In this document: piece by piece, positions 1-8,919 of the stretch
Layout of the letters: each line of letters begins with the position of its first letter
Numbering within the stretch: position 1 is the first letter of the stretch
IMG/VR virus record: IMGVR_UViG_3300037189_015081
Location: 1-64,000 of that record
Source of the DNA: a virus
DNA: 64,000 nt
Strand: one strand, 5' to 3'
Position numbers and translations under genes: made by a program
The notes under the pieces: model-generated
What the model saw: the letters and a program-made list of their open reading frames with translations, nothing else
What the model was told of the DNA's origin: nothing
Databases searched by the model: none

Positions 1-1268
1 ACCCTCCGACATACATCACGTCAGTTGACGCGACAAGTTACCGTATCTACGGGTTGACACCTGGCCAGGAATACTCATTCATTGTTAGCGCAACAAACGT
101 TTACAGTGAGGGACCAACATCAGCACCAGCCTCGGCAACACCGGTGTCAACCACGGTGCAAACGGTCGCAAACCTTGCCGTGCCAAACACGACAAATTCG
201 ACGATCTTCAATGGAACATACGCGATTACAAGTGTATCGTCCGCGAGCACGTTCACGTACGCGCGCAACTCCACGGACACCGTGGCGCAGAGTAGTGTCA
301 ACGCGAACATCGGTACGATCGTGAACAACACCGCTGACAACATTAGCGCCACGAACGTGGCAATCACGACGTCAGGACCAACATCTAGTCAGTTCGCGTA
401 TACGCGATCAATAACCGGTACACTCGGCGATATCCCGGCTGGTACACCGGTTTCAAGTGTTGTTGCAACAAATGCAACGAACACGAACTTCAGTGGAACC
501 AAGACGCTATCAGCCGTGGACCTTGGCGCGGGTACGATTACATACACTGCCGGCGGTTCATCTACAGTGTCATCCGTGGTCGCAAGCGGAACAGCCACGA
601 ACCTGAGTAACACGACATACAATGGAACATTCTCGATCTATAACACGACCGAGACAAAGTTCTCCTATCTTAGCGCGGCAACAAGTCCACCCGACCAGTT
701 GACGTCGTCCGCGTATGGTTCAACAACAAACCTGACAAATGGCTACCTGTATAACAGCAACTCTGCGCAAATTCTGTCAGTTGTAGGGCACAACATGCTC
801 ACGTACACGACAGTCCCTGTCCCTGCAACCTTGAACCCGCACGGTTACACATTTAGCACAACAACAACCGACGCCGACCCGGGTAACGGTGTTGTCCGGT
901 TCAACAACGCGACAGCGTCGAGCGTGACATACCTGTACATTGACAATGTTGACTCCGCTGGAACAACGCGCACGTCATGGTACTCCACCTGGGACGACGT
1001 CGGTGCAACGACGTACGGTCGTGTTGTTATCAGCCAGAACGGAAGCAAATGGGAGTACGCGGTTAGCGCCGCGGTTACCGCGGCAAGCGGCTACTATAAG
1101 ATCCCGGTAACATATATTTCCGGGTCCAGTCTACCCAGCGCCGCGGCAGTGTCTGTTACATTTATCCCGTACCAGCACTCCACGGTTTACGCCCCGTACG
1201 GTTCACTGCGCAAGGCGGATAGTACAGCTAAACTAGACATTAGGTATCGATCAGGCTGGCTTGGCTAG
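1..1268 (+). CDS. Minor tail protein, 5'-truncated, FN3 plus beta-repeat modules
   Basis: The reading frame is open from base 3 and runs off the left edge, so the true start lies outside the window. The first visible residues (Y-R-I-Y-G-L-T-P-G-Q-x-Y-S-F then A-T-N-V-Y-S-E-G) are the end of a fibronectin type III domain, a fold common in phage tail proteins. After it come repeats of the type (F/Y)-(N/S)-G-T-x-x-(I/L) followed by a short F-x-Y strand, at about residues 50, 150 and 195, like those in the next gene. A Ser/Thr/Asn-rich composition fits an extracellular beta-rich tail protein. The TTG at 54 is inside the domain and unlikely to be the start. Exact role (distal tail or baseplate decoration) is not known. 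Confidence 0.7.
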   Translation, partial: PPTYITSVDATSYRIYGLTPGQEYSFIVSATNVYSEGPTSAPASATPVSTTVQTVANLAVPNTTNSTIFNGTYAITSVSSASTFTYARNSTDTVAQSSVNANIGTIVNNTADNISATNVAITTSGPTSSQFAYTRSITGTLGDIPAGTPVSSVVATNATNTNFSGTKTLSAVDLGAGTITYTAGGSSTVSSVVASGTATNLSNTTYNGTFSIYNTTETKFSYLSAATSPPDQLTSSAYGSTTNLTNGYLYNSNSAQILSVVGHNMLTYTTVPVPATLNPHGYTFSTTTTDADPGNGVVRFNNATASSVTYLYIDNVDSAGTTRTSWYSTWDDVGATTYGRVVISQNGSKWEYAVSAAVTAASGYYKIPVTYISGSSLPSAAAVSVTFIPYQHSTVYAPYGSLRKADSTAKLDIRYRSGWLG

Positions 1269-1271
1269 TTG

Positions 1272-1291
1272 TAAAATAGACGTAGGCGTCT
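1272..1291 (+). promoter_or_regulatory. TAAAATAGA promoter-like box with small hairpin
   Basis: TAAAAT at 1272-1277 lies between two tail genes. It is followed at once by a 5-bp hairpin (AGACG, loop TAGG, CGTCT, 1278-1291) and then the AGGAAAG ribosome binding site of the next gene. The same TAAAATAGA-type string recurs at 35524 and 40952, TAAAATAGC occurs at 33762 and TATAATAGA at 61044, which suggests a shared -10 element. No convincing -35 is seen. Confidence 0.35.
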
Positions 1292-1302
1292 AGGAAAGAC
1301 TA

Positions 1303-4300
1303 ATGACAGAAAACACTGTACACTCACCGGTATATCGATACTTCACCGTTGATCTTTTATCAGACGAGATTTTGCAAGAAATCCCGTTCCGCGGCGTGTC
1401 GTACCAGCGCGCCATAAAAGGCGCGGGTTCATTTCAGGGAAGCATCCCGGTTATCAGCGACACCGAGGATCTTGATCTCTATGAAAACACCATGCCCGGT
1501 AACACTGCCGTTTTCATTGTACGAGACGGTGAGTGCGTCTGGGGCGGTATCATCTGGTCGCGCTCATACAACATCGTTGAGCGTGTTCTACAGGTAAACG
1601 CGTCAGAGTTCACGAGCTACTTCTATCATCGCCGCATCTGGAAGACCATAAGCAACGCGTATTCTGGAACCCTTGTTGTCAATAATTCTCTCGCTGAAGT
1701 AACATTCGATGACGGGTACTCCACCACCGTCGACACTGGTTCATCCGTTCTTATCAATTTTGATAGCGCACAAAACATAAAATATGACGGCTACTATTCA
1801 GTCGCGTCTCGACCCGTCCCGACAAGTTCAAAGTTTTATTTGCGCGAGGCAAAAAGCGTACAAAACGTTGCCTATGTAACAGTGTCTAACGGGCTTGCCA
1901 CGATTGAAACCGAAACACATCATCATTTCAATGTGGGGGACACGATCACGGTCAACGTGTTGACCTTTCCAGAGTTCAACGGCACATTTGTGATCAAAAA
2001 CGTTGACTCGAGAACAACTAAAACGTTCATGTACGATCTGTCAATCGCTGACAGGGTTAAAACCCCGGCTACAGGTACCGCCTCACGCGCGCTACCCGAA
2101 GGCGTATACCCGAACAGCACGATCACTACGCGCACTGACACCTATGACTATGTGCGCAGTCTTATCAGCGCGGTTGCGGGTGACTTCACTGGTAGCGATT
2201 TTTCATCAAACTACATTGAACCAGGTATTCGCAAGTACGCGCAGATCATCAGCAAGGAAATCAACTCTGGTGTCGCGATCATTGAAACCGATCACGCGCA
2301 TGAGGCGTCCGTGGGTCAGTCTATTCAGATCAGTGATCTCGGGGCAGAGTTTGACGGTGAACACCGGGTTTCAGCTATTTTGTCTGACACAAAGTTTTCG
2401 TATCCTTTACAAGGTTACTACCCGAAAACAACGGTGTCAGCAAAAACCGCTACGATTTCAGCGGTGCGCGCAAGTAACATGGTGGCAACGGTTGTAACCA
2501 GCGCCGCTCATGGTTACGTTGTCGGTAACACTGTGACAATGTCTGTGGAGCAGGATCTGGGTGATTTTGCTGACGCGTTTAACGGAACATTTACGATAAC
2601 AGGTGTACCGTCAACTACGACGTATCAATATGACATCACGGTCTCTGGTTCACTCCCGTGGCTGTACTTTACACGACCCCTGGCAACGTATGGTGGGACC
2701 GGCTATGATATCACTAGCGGAAGTGTCACACCTGAAACGGTTTACGTCACCTTGACGGCTAGGCAGTCCAGCGGATACTTGCGCACGGTATGGGCGTCCG
2801 GGGACCCGAACATTAAATCCGGTGACACGATAACGATCTCTGGTTCAAACTACTCGGATTTTAACGGAACGTTCACCGCGGTCGGAGACTCCTCCAATGG
2901 AATGATTCTGTACGGCGGGGCAACGAGTTTAAACCTTTCATATGGTTCATTCATTCCGTACAGCCCGGTATTGACGGCGCAGAGAACATCCGCGACACTG
3001 TACACTGAAACCTCTATGGGCGCGACGGTTGGTCAAACCGTTGCTGTATCAAATGCGAACGTTCTTCTACCTATCGCGCAAAAATCCTATGACGCGGGAA
3101 CTGGAACAGCCACTATTGTGACCAGTGACGCACACGGGTTGCAGACTGGCGACAACATTGATATTTTTGGTTTGCGCGACACGGCCGCCATTGTTAGTAG
3201 ACAGGTTGACGGAGCGTCATCTACTAAAACTGTTACTCTTTCAACTGATCAAGGTCATAACTTCAGGATTGGTGACCAGGTGACCGTGAGTGACCTGATT
3301 GATCAGTACGACATTAACTATTTTTCTCCTGGTTCTAGCGTAGTGTCAACGTCCGTACCGCCCAGTATTTCAGCGGGTGACATCGTGACAATCAGCGGTC
3401 TCACAGAGTTCTATACAATTCTCCGGGCGCAACTACAGGACGGTCTCGCAACACTAACAGTGTACTCGCACAATGTTCAAGTAAACCAAGAGATAACAGT
3501 GTCCACGCTAAAGGACACTAGCGTCGTGTCAAGCAAGGAAATATACGAGGGTACCGCGACGCTAAACATTGACGGCGCACACAACTTCGTGATCGGCGAC
3601 GTCGTGCGGGTATCAGGTGTTGATTCAACATTTGATGGAGAATACAAACTCACCAATGTAACCGATTACCAGATTCAATATGAACTTGCAACCGAGGACG
3701 CACTTACCGAGGCAAAGGCGGCGTACGCCGCGGCACTTAAGTCCGCTGTTGATCGCAAGGTTAAGAACCCGCAAAGCGACAAGGATGTTATCCGGACACG
3801 CAATGACGTGACTCGTCTATCCGCCGGGTATAGTACCTTGAGCCCTACCGCATCTAGTGGTACAGTGACGTCGTCTACGAGCGTGTTCAACGGGACATTT
3901 CGTGTATCAGCGGTAACACCCACTACGGTAAGCTACGCCGTTAGCGCAAATGACGTCGTGTCACATGCGATAACCGCGGCGTCGTACACTGTCACGTCGG
4001 GTACCGCCGATGCAACAACGTGCACATTGACGATCACTGACGGGTCAACATACAAGGTCACTGACCTGGCCATCGGAGATAAAATCCATGTTGGTGCTGG
4101 TAGTTCCAGGTTTGACGGCACATTTTTAATCACCGGTATTGACACTACGGCAAAAACCGTGACATACAGCAATAAAGGAACGGCCACGGCAGCAACGAGC
4201 GTCTCGGGAGGTTCCTATATTTCATTGCTATACGAGATCGCCGCGGACAGCTCAATAAATGGCCAGTTCCCAGTGACCGCAATTGCGACCGGCCTCACTA

Positions 4301-5871
4301 ACTACAACGGAAGCCCGGAAAACCTGGTCTATTTTAGCAGGGCTATGAGCGTGGTGTCACGTAGCGCCATTGCTGGTCAGTGCACCGTGACATTTACCAG
4401 TAAATACCCGATTAGCGTTGGAAAATCAGTAACCATTGCCGGCATGCCAACGCAGTATAACGGCACGGTTACCGTAAAATCGTACACGATATCTGGTACG
4501 ACAACGACCGTGGTGTATGACAAGACAGGCGCCACGGCCGAGGCTTTAACAACATCAACTGGTACCGTAACAAATGTCCTAAACTATGACAACATATTTA
4601 CAGGTAAACCTCTTGCAAGTGGCGACCCGCAGCCAATATTGTCCGTGGCCAGCCCGCACAATGGAACATTTTCCATTACCGCTGTGACACGAAACTCCTT
4701 CCAGTTTAGTCAGACTGTCTCTAAGGCAATAAGTTATGTCGCAACAACTGGATCGGCGTCAGTTGACAGTATCTTCAACGTGTCAAACACCGCTATCACT
4801 GTTCCGTCGAGTAAGAGCTTTACGTACTCGATCATGAACGGACCACAGAACAATGTGCTTGAGACGCAGTCAAACCAGCGAGCGTTCGTAAACGTTGACC
4901 AGATTTTTAACGGTACCCAGACAATAACAGCGGTTGACAATAACAGCCGCAAGTTTACATTCCGTGTCACGCCCGTGCGCTCATCGGAAATCCCGCTACA
5001 AATTCTACCCGGTTACGGCCATGCGACGGTTACACCCGCCGCAATCGTGAGCACCTTTGGTCCGTACCCTGGTAGCGCTGATATTGGTATCGAGGTGTCC
5101 ACGCAAGGGTTCTCTGGTAGAAACATTACCCCTACCGTTTACCGTGGATTTGAGCTCAAGGTTGTCGGTGACGTGCTAAACTCTTACGCGGACAACATTG
5201 ACGGGTTTGAGTACCGAGTTGACTGTCGATACGACGCGGATAAGAAAAAGTTCAGGAAGATCTTTACTCTTATCCCGATCAACTTCCCTGCCCCGCCAGC
5301 GCCCGGTGAGGTTTCACCGGCAAGTAGATTCGGCGCGGATAAACTCGTGTTCGAGTATCCCGGTAACATTTCAAATGTGACATTGAATGAAACCGCTGAA
5401 CACTCAGCTACGCGCTTCTTTGCGCTCGGTGAAAATGATCTTGGTCCTAACGCTGGTCCGCCGTTCTCTGTTGATGCGTCAGAGAAGTTCTTGAATGGTC
5501 TAGGTAGTAACCGCCCGTGGCCTCTTCTTGACGCTGACGTAAAAGTGAACAATGTTTACGACCAGTCCTCATTGTACACGTACGCGAACAGGTATCTCAC
5601 TGAGGCGCGCCCGCCGGATGGCCAGTTCACGGTTAGCGTGAATGGTTCACTTGTTCCCTATGTTGGTTCATATAACCCGGGCGACTGGTGCTCGGTTATC
5701 GTGAATGACAAGTTTGTCTTGCAGCGTCTGGCAAATGACATCGAGCTTCGCGATACTGTTCTTATTCGTAAGATCGATTCCATAAGGGTCACGGTTCCTG
5801 ACGGTACAACGTTCCCTGAAAGCGTAGAGCTTACACTTATACCTGAGTGGGAGGTGGACAAGATTGGCTAG
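1303..5871 (+). CDS. Giant minor tail protein, Gp37-like hub with inserted repeats
   Basis: 1522 residues. The first ~115 residues (Y-F-T-V-D-L-L-S-D-E-I, then W-G-G-I-I-W-S-R and S-Y-F-Y-H-R-R) and the last ~280 residues (Y-R-G-F-E-L-K-V, F-E-Y-P-G-N-I-S-N-V-T, R-Y-L-T-E-A-R, ending in I-P-E-W) look like the two halves of the actinophage minor tail family typified by ReqiPepy6 Gp37, a tail-tip hub protein. Between them lie roughly eleven copies of a beta module whose signature is G-D-x-(V/I)-x-(V/I)-S-G ... F-(N/D)-G-(T/E)-(F/Y/H)-x-(I/V) ... F-x-Y. ATG at 1303 is preceded by AGGAAAG. The family usually lacks so large an insertion. It overlaps the next gene by 8 bases. The assignment to the Gp37-like family is by recognition, not by search. 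Confidence 0.72.
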   Translation: MTENTVHSPVYRYFTVDLLSDEILQEIPFRGVSYQRAIKGAGSFQGSIPVISDTEDLDLYENTMPGNTAVFIVRDGECVWGGIIWSRSYNIVERVLQVNASEFTSYFYHRRIWKTISNAYSGTLVVNNSLAEVTFDDGYSTTVDTGSSVLINFDSAQNIKYDGYYSVASRPVPTSSKFYLREAKSVQNVAYVTVSNGLATIETETHHHFNVGDTITVNVLTFPEFNGTFVIKNVDSRTTKTFMYDLSIADRVKTPATGTASRALPEGVYPNSTITTRTDTYDYVRSLISAVAGDFTGSDFSSNYIEPGIRKYAQIISKEINSGVAIIETDHAHEASVGQSIQISDLGAEFDGEHRVSAILSDTKFSYPLQGYYPKTTVSAKTATISAVRASNMVATVVTSAAHGYVVGNTVTMSVEQDLGDFADAFNGTFTITGVPSTTTYQYDITVSGSLPWLYFTRPLATYGGTGYDITSGSVTPETVYVTLTARQSSGYLRTVWASGDPNIKSGDTITISGSNYSDFNGTFTAVGDSSNGMILYGGATSLNLSYGSFIPYSPVLTAQRTSATLYTETSMGATVGQTVAVSNANVLLPIAQKSYDAGTGTATIVTSDAHGLQTGDNIDIFGLRDTAAIVSRQVDGASSTKTVTLSTDQGHNFRIGDQVTVSDLIDQYDINYFSPGSSVVSTSVPPSISAGDIVTISGLTEFYTILRAQLQDGLATLTVYSHNVQVNQEITVSTLKDTSVVSSKEIYEGTATLNIDGAHNFVIGDVVRVSGVDSTFDGEYKLTNVTDYQIQYELATEDALTEAKAAYAAALKSAVDRKVKNPQSDKDVIRTRNDVTRLSAGYSTLSPTASSGTVTSSTSVFNGTFRVSAVTPTTVSYAVSANDVVSHAITAASYTVTSGTADATTCTLTITDGSTYKVTDLAIGDKIHVGAGSSRFDGTFLITGIDTTAKTVTYSNKGTATAATSVSGGSYISLLYEIAADSSINGQFPVTAIATGLTNYNGSPENLVYFSRAMSVVSRSAIAGQCTVTFTSKYPISVGKSVTIAGMPTQYNGTVTVKSYTISGTTTTVVYDKTGATAEALTTSTGTVTNVLNYDNIFTGKPLASGDPQPILSVASPHNGTFSITAVTRNSFQFSQTVSKAISYVATTGSASVDSIFNVSNTAITVPSSKSFTYSIMNGPQNNVLETQSNQRAFVNVDQIFNGTQTITAVDNNSRKFTFRVTPVRSSEIPLQILPGYGHATVTPAAIVSTFGPYPGSADIGIEVSTQGFSGRNITPTVYRGFELKVVGDVLNSYADNIDGFEYRVDCRYDADKKKFRKIFTLIPINFPAPPAPGEVSPASRFGADKLVFEYPGNISNVTLNETAEHSATRFFALGENDLGPNAGPPFSVDASEKFLNGLGSNRPWPLLDADVKVNNVYDQSSLYTYANRYLTEARPPDGQFTVSVNGSLVPYVGSYNPGDWCSVIVNDKFVLQRLANDIELRDTVLIRKIDSIRVTVPDGTTFPESVELTLIPEWEVDKIG

Positions 5872-6820
5872 TAATCTATATCGAGCTAATCAGTCGATTG
5901 GTAATAAGATCAACGCGATTGATAATGATCTTAGTAGCGAGAGAAAGAGCACCTCGGCTCCGCACCTGTTTCCGGGGGATATTCAGGCCGAGCATCTTGC
6001 TACCGATTCTGTTACTACCGACGCACTCGCGACGGACTCTGTGACGTCCGTTCAACTGGCGCGTGGTTCCGTTGGAACCGAGAGTCTTGGTATTGTCAAC
6101 AAGTTGACGTCTGACGGCAACCTGGTCTTGAGTGCTGGTGGAACCGGCCATCTCATGCTGGATGGTACGCAGTACACCTCGCCGTACGACTCGATCAACC
6201 CAAACCAGCTTTATACGCTGGGAGTGCAGGCGTCATCAAACAAGGTAATGATATACCCGTACCCACCGAACAGCGGTTACGTACCAGTCATTCCAACTAG
6301 CGCGGCGGTGGTCAGTGGCGGATCCGCGACCACGAGCACCAATGGCGTTGTGAGCTTCACTGGAACGACCGGGATCCGTCTCAACGGCGTGTTCAGCGCG
6401 GCATACTCCGAGTACGTGGTCAAGTTCTACGCGACCTCGTCGGCCGGCTCCTACTGCTACTGGAAGTTTTCGAGCGGCGGAACAGACAACTCCACCAGCG
6501 CGTACGCGTACACGCTGCTCGCGTTCGGTCCAAGCGACGGCGGACTCACCAAGCAGGGCGGCGCATTCAGCCTGACCTCGGTCGCTCTGGTATACGCGTC
6601 CAGCGGTACTCAGGGTGGAGCTACCACGGTAAATGTGCATCGCCCGTATCAGACGTCCACCGTAAAGACATTGGACTACATAAATGCTTATGGTATCGGA
6701 ACCACTCAGTGGGGTGCGGGCGGACTGGACGTTGCTGGAACTGCATTTGACGGGTTCTCTATTATCGCCTCGAGCGGAACCATCACGGGCTCCGTGCAGG
6801 TTCTTGGAGTTAGGAGCTAG
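5864..6820 (+). CDS. Tail fibre-like protein with C-terminal domain duplicated at 44.4 kb
   Basis: 318 residues. It begins at a TTG (5864) with GAGG a few bases upstream, overlapping the hub gene. The N-terminal ~90 residues carry short repeats (L-A-T-D-S-V-T-T-D-A-L-A-T-D-S-V) typical of triple-helical fibre shafts. From residue ~138 (V-P-V-I-P-T-S-A-A-V) to the end the protein is clearly related to the C-terminal domain of the protein encoded at 44411 (V-P-I-I-P-T-S-V-A-V ... Q-V-Y-G-L-R-N against Q-V-L-G-V-R-S). That shared domain is probably a trimeric fibre tip used for receptor contact. It is followed by a small gene that is also duplicated. Confidence 0.65.
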   Translation: MASNLYRANQSIGNKINAIDNDLSSERKSTSAPHLFPGDIQAEHLATDSVTTDALATDSVTSVQLARGSVGTESLGIVNKLTSDGNLVLSAGGTGHLMLDGTQYTSPYDSINPNQLYTLGVQASSNKVMIYPYPPNSGYVPVIPTSAAVVSGGSATTSTNGVVSFTGTTGIRLNGVFSAAYSEYVVKFYATSSAGSYCYWKFSSGGTDNSTSAYAYTLLAFGPSDGGLTKQGGAFSLTSVALVYASSGTQGGATTVNVHRPYQTSTVKTLDYINAYGIGTTQWGAGGLDVAGTAFDGFSIIASSGTITGSVQVLGVRS

Positions 6821-6822
6821 AC

Positions 6823-7047
6823 GTGCAAGATATCACCCCGGAAGACTCGGTCACACCGATATATCTCGTGCAGCTTACCGAGGAAGAAGCGACGGAGCTC
6901 GAGCAGCTTGCCGCTCAGGAACAGGCGCGAGTTGTCGCGATCGAGACTCAGCGGGCGGATCGACAGTCAGCTCTTGAAAAACTTGGTGCACTTGGATTGA
7001 CCGAGGACGAGGTTCGCGCGCTTATTTCTGCTAATGACAACCAGTAG
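6823..7047 (+). CDS. Small fibre-partner protein (paralog of 45349)
   Basis: 74 residues from a GTG start with GGAG at 6813-6816. The N-terminus (I-T-P-E-D-S-V-T-P-I-Y-L) and C-terminus (A-L-E-K-L-G-A-L-G-L-T-E-D-E-V) match the protein at 45349 closely, with an acidic, probably helical middle. Both copies sit directly after a fibre with the same C-terminal domain, so a role in folding, assembly or capping of that fibre is inferred. No catalytic motif is present. Confidence 0.6.
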   Translation: MQDITPEDSVTPIYLVQLTEEEATELEQLAAQEQARVVAIETQRADRQSALEKLGALGLTEDEVRALISANDNQ

Positions 7048-7137
7048 ATCAGTGGCTTAGTCGCAGTAAAAACAGCACGTACCGTGTATTATTGAATCAG
7101 CTAATAGTTACGGCACAACGAAATGACAGGAGCAAAA

Positions 7138-7386
7138 ATGTCGTCGCAGTTTGACGCGTACCTCACCAATGAGGACAAGCAGGAGATTGTTCAAAAGCGT
7201 ATCCAGCAGTTTGCCTCGGAAGGTTACCAGTACGAGCTTAACAAAAAACTCGCGACAGAGCAAGGTGACGCTCAGCGCATCGAGTTGGCTGAGAACGAGA
7301 TCAATGTTCGCCAACTCGCAATCCAGCAGCACCTCGCTGAGCTCGAGGATCTGCGCCGGGAGGCGTCATCTGACGCAGCGGTATAG
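7138..7386 (+). CDS. Hypothetical coiled-coil protein
   Basis: 82 residues. An upstream in-frame ATG (7123) exists, but CAGGAG at 7127-7132 is correctly spaced only for the ATG at 7138, so that start is chosen. The sequence is charged and predicted helical throughout (many E, Q, K, L), consistent with a coiled coil. It opens a group of small genes between the tail genes and the metabolic operon. Function not recognised. Confidence 0.55.
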   Translation: MSSQFDAYLTNEDKQEIVQKRIQQFASEGYQYELNKKLATEQGDAQRIELAENEINVRQLAIQQHLAELEDLRREASSDAAV

Positions 7387-7388
7387 TC

Positions 7389-7859
7389 GTGTACGAAGTA
7401 AAAGACGGAAACAGGATCCTGCAGTTCGACGGGACGCTACTCGGCGAGTCGTCATCGAGAAACCGCTCATCGGATCGCTGGATTGAGTTCAAGCTCTACC
7501 GCACCGAGAGCGGTTCGTATGTGCTGTCAAGAATTGGTGCATCGCTCACGTTTCATTCCGGCAGTTGCTTTCTTGTAGATAAGTACAAGCTCACGGACGT
7601 ACTTGTTACCGATCTTGACCCTGACGCGATTGGTTGCTCGGAGTGTAAACCAACATTTGAAGCTCCGATCGTGTACCCTGAAAAGTTTAGATACTGGGCA
7701 CAGGTAAGTGAGGATCCAGACGCGGTTCTAGAGGCGCTATACAAGTATGATCGTGGAGGCACACGGTATCTGACCAATGTGGCGCAGCGTCTACTTGAGA
7801 AGGCCGCGAGTCTTGATAGTGGAATTGAGTCAGTGTACCGGATTGAGCGAATTCCATAA
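7389..7859 (+). CDS. Hypothetical protein
   Basis: 156 residues from GTG at 7389, two bases after the previous stop. The N-terminal part looks like beta strands with G-R/N-x-L-x-F-D-G and R-W-I-E-F-K-L-Y-R-T-x-x-G-S-Y, the C-terminal part is helical (V-L-E-A-L-Y-K-Y ... A-Q-R-L-L-E-K-A). The beta part has the flavour of a small-molecule or toxin-like fold seen in actinophage hypotheticals, but no function can be given. Confidence 0.6.
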   Translation: MYEVKDGNRILQFDGTLLGESSSRNRSSDRWIEFKLYRTESGSYVLSRIGASLTFHSGSCFLVDKYKLTDVLVTDLDPDAIGCSECKPTFEAPIVYPEKFRYWAQVSEDPDAVLEALYKYDRGGTRYLTNVAQRLLEKAASLDSGIESVYRIERIP

Positions 7860-7870
7860 GCGCAACTACG

Positions 7871-7879
7871 TGATATAAT
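7871..7879 (+). promoter_or_regulatory. Extended -10 promoter (TGATATAAT) for metabolic operon
   Basis: TG-A-TATAAT is a consensus extended -10 element located 26 bases before the ATG of the kinase-like gene, with AAAGGAC as ribosome binding site in between. The same string occurs at 61041 and 63607. No clear -35 is needed for extended -10 promoters and none is evident. It probably starts the 7.9-12.5 kb operon. Confidence 0.6.
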
Positions 7880-7905
7880 TAGTAACAACGACAAAAGGAC
7901 GCAAC

Positions 7906-8919
7906 ATGTTTATCACAATTGAAGGCACAGACGCCTCAGGTAAAACCTCTCTTATCGAGGCCGTAGCAACCGAGCTACGCACGCGCTACCCTGAACAGGA
8001 AATAACGCAGTTTCACAAAAGCAAACCAGAAGAACTAACACGCCGCTGGGTTCTAAACGACTACGTGAACTCGATCGAGGCGATCGACTGGTCTACGCGT
8101 GTAGCGCTCTCAGACCGCTGGCATTGGGGTGAAATAACATACGCGCCGAAATATCGACCGGCAACAAACAAGGACGGCTACGGTCTACTCGGCAAGGCTG
8201 GATGGCGCTGGGTCGAGCTCTTCATGCAGTCCCGCGGTATCGCGCAGTACTGGCTTTATCAGCCCCTAGATGTCATCGAGGCGCGCCTAGCGGCACGCGG
8301 AGACGAGTTCGTAAAGGTCGAAGACCTGCGCGAAATACTTGCCCAGTACGAGATCGCCAATCAGGTGTCAGTGATCCGTAGCAAGATTCAACCGCCAGCC
8401 GACAGCCTTGACAAAATCCCGTCCATCGCCAAACTTATCGTCGATGACGCGGAACAGGTTGCCGCGTGCGTCAAGCCGCTCTCTGCTTTTCCTTACTACA
8501 TCGGTGCGCACAAGCCGAAGGTTCTTCTCGTCGGTGACCGGCACAACGCGACCAAACGCTACGGCAAGGAAACCGATCTGCCGTTCATGCCAGTTGACGG
8601 TAATTCCGCAGAGTACCTGTTGAACTCCCTGCCCGGTGATCTCTGGAAAAACGTCGGTATCGTCAACATCAATGACGGGACAAACGCGGAATCCTTTGAG
8701 ACTCTCTGGAACGTTCTAGGAAAACCACCAGTCGTTGTGCTCGGGAGACTGGCCGAGAAAACGCTAACGCAGATGCTGTTTAGCCAAGATAACTACGTCG
8801 TGCTGCCTCACCCGCAATTTGTACGCCGATTTGCAAACAACCACCAATCAGAGTACGGCGATGCAATCGCACGACTCGCAACAACAATGGACAAGGAAGA
8901 CAAATGGATCCTGCGGTAA
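7906..8919 (+). CDS. Thymidylate-kinase-like protein fused to UDG-like domain
   Basis: 337 residues. Residues 1-180 form a dNMP-kinase-like P-loop domain with Walker A G-T-D-A-S-G-K-T at 7-14 and a lid-like arginine-rich segment (L-A-A-R-G-D-E-F) near 125. Residues ~195-330 resemble the uracil-DNA glycosylase superfamily: V-L-L-V-G-D near 205, L-P-F-M-P-V-D-G-N-S-A, V-N-I-N-D, V-V-V-L-G-R-L-A and a late L-P-H-P-Q motif. Kinases of this family make dNDP from dNMP. In a phage with a modified base they phosphorylate the modified monophosphate. The role of the glycosylase-like half is not clear, since the usual catalytic motifs are not all obvious. Its end overlaps the start of the thymidylate-synthase-fold gene, implying coupled translation. 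Confidence 0.7.
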   Translation: MFITIEGTDASGKTSLIEAVATELRTRYPEQEITQFHKSKPEELTRRWVLNDYVNSIEAIDWSTRVALSDRWHWGEITYAPKYRPATNKDGYGLLGKAGWRWVELFMQSRGIAQYWLYQPLDVIEARLAARGDEFVKVEDLREILAQYEIANQVSVIRSKIQPPADSLDKIPSIAKLIVDDAEQVAACVKPLSAFPYYIGAHKPKVLLVGDRHNATKRYGKETDLPFMPVDGNSAEYLLNSLPGDLWKNVGIVNINDGTNAESFETLWNVLGKPPVVVLGRLAEKTLTQMLFSQDNYVVLPHPQFVRRFANNHQSEYGDAIARLATTMDKEDKWILR

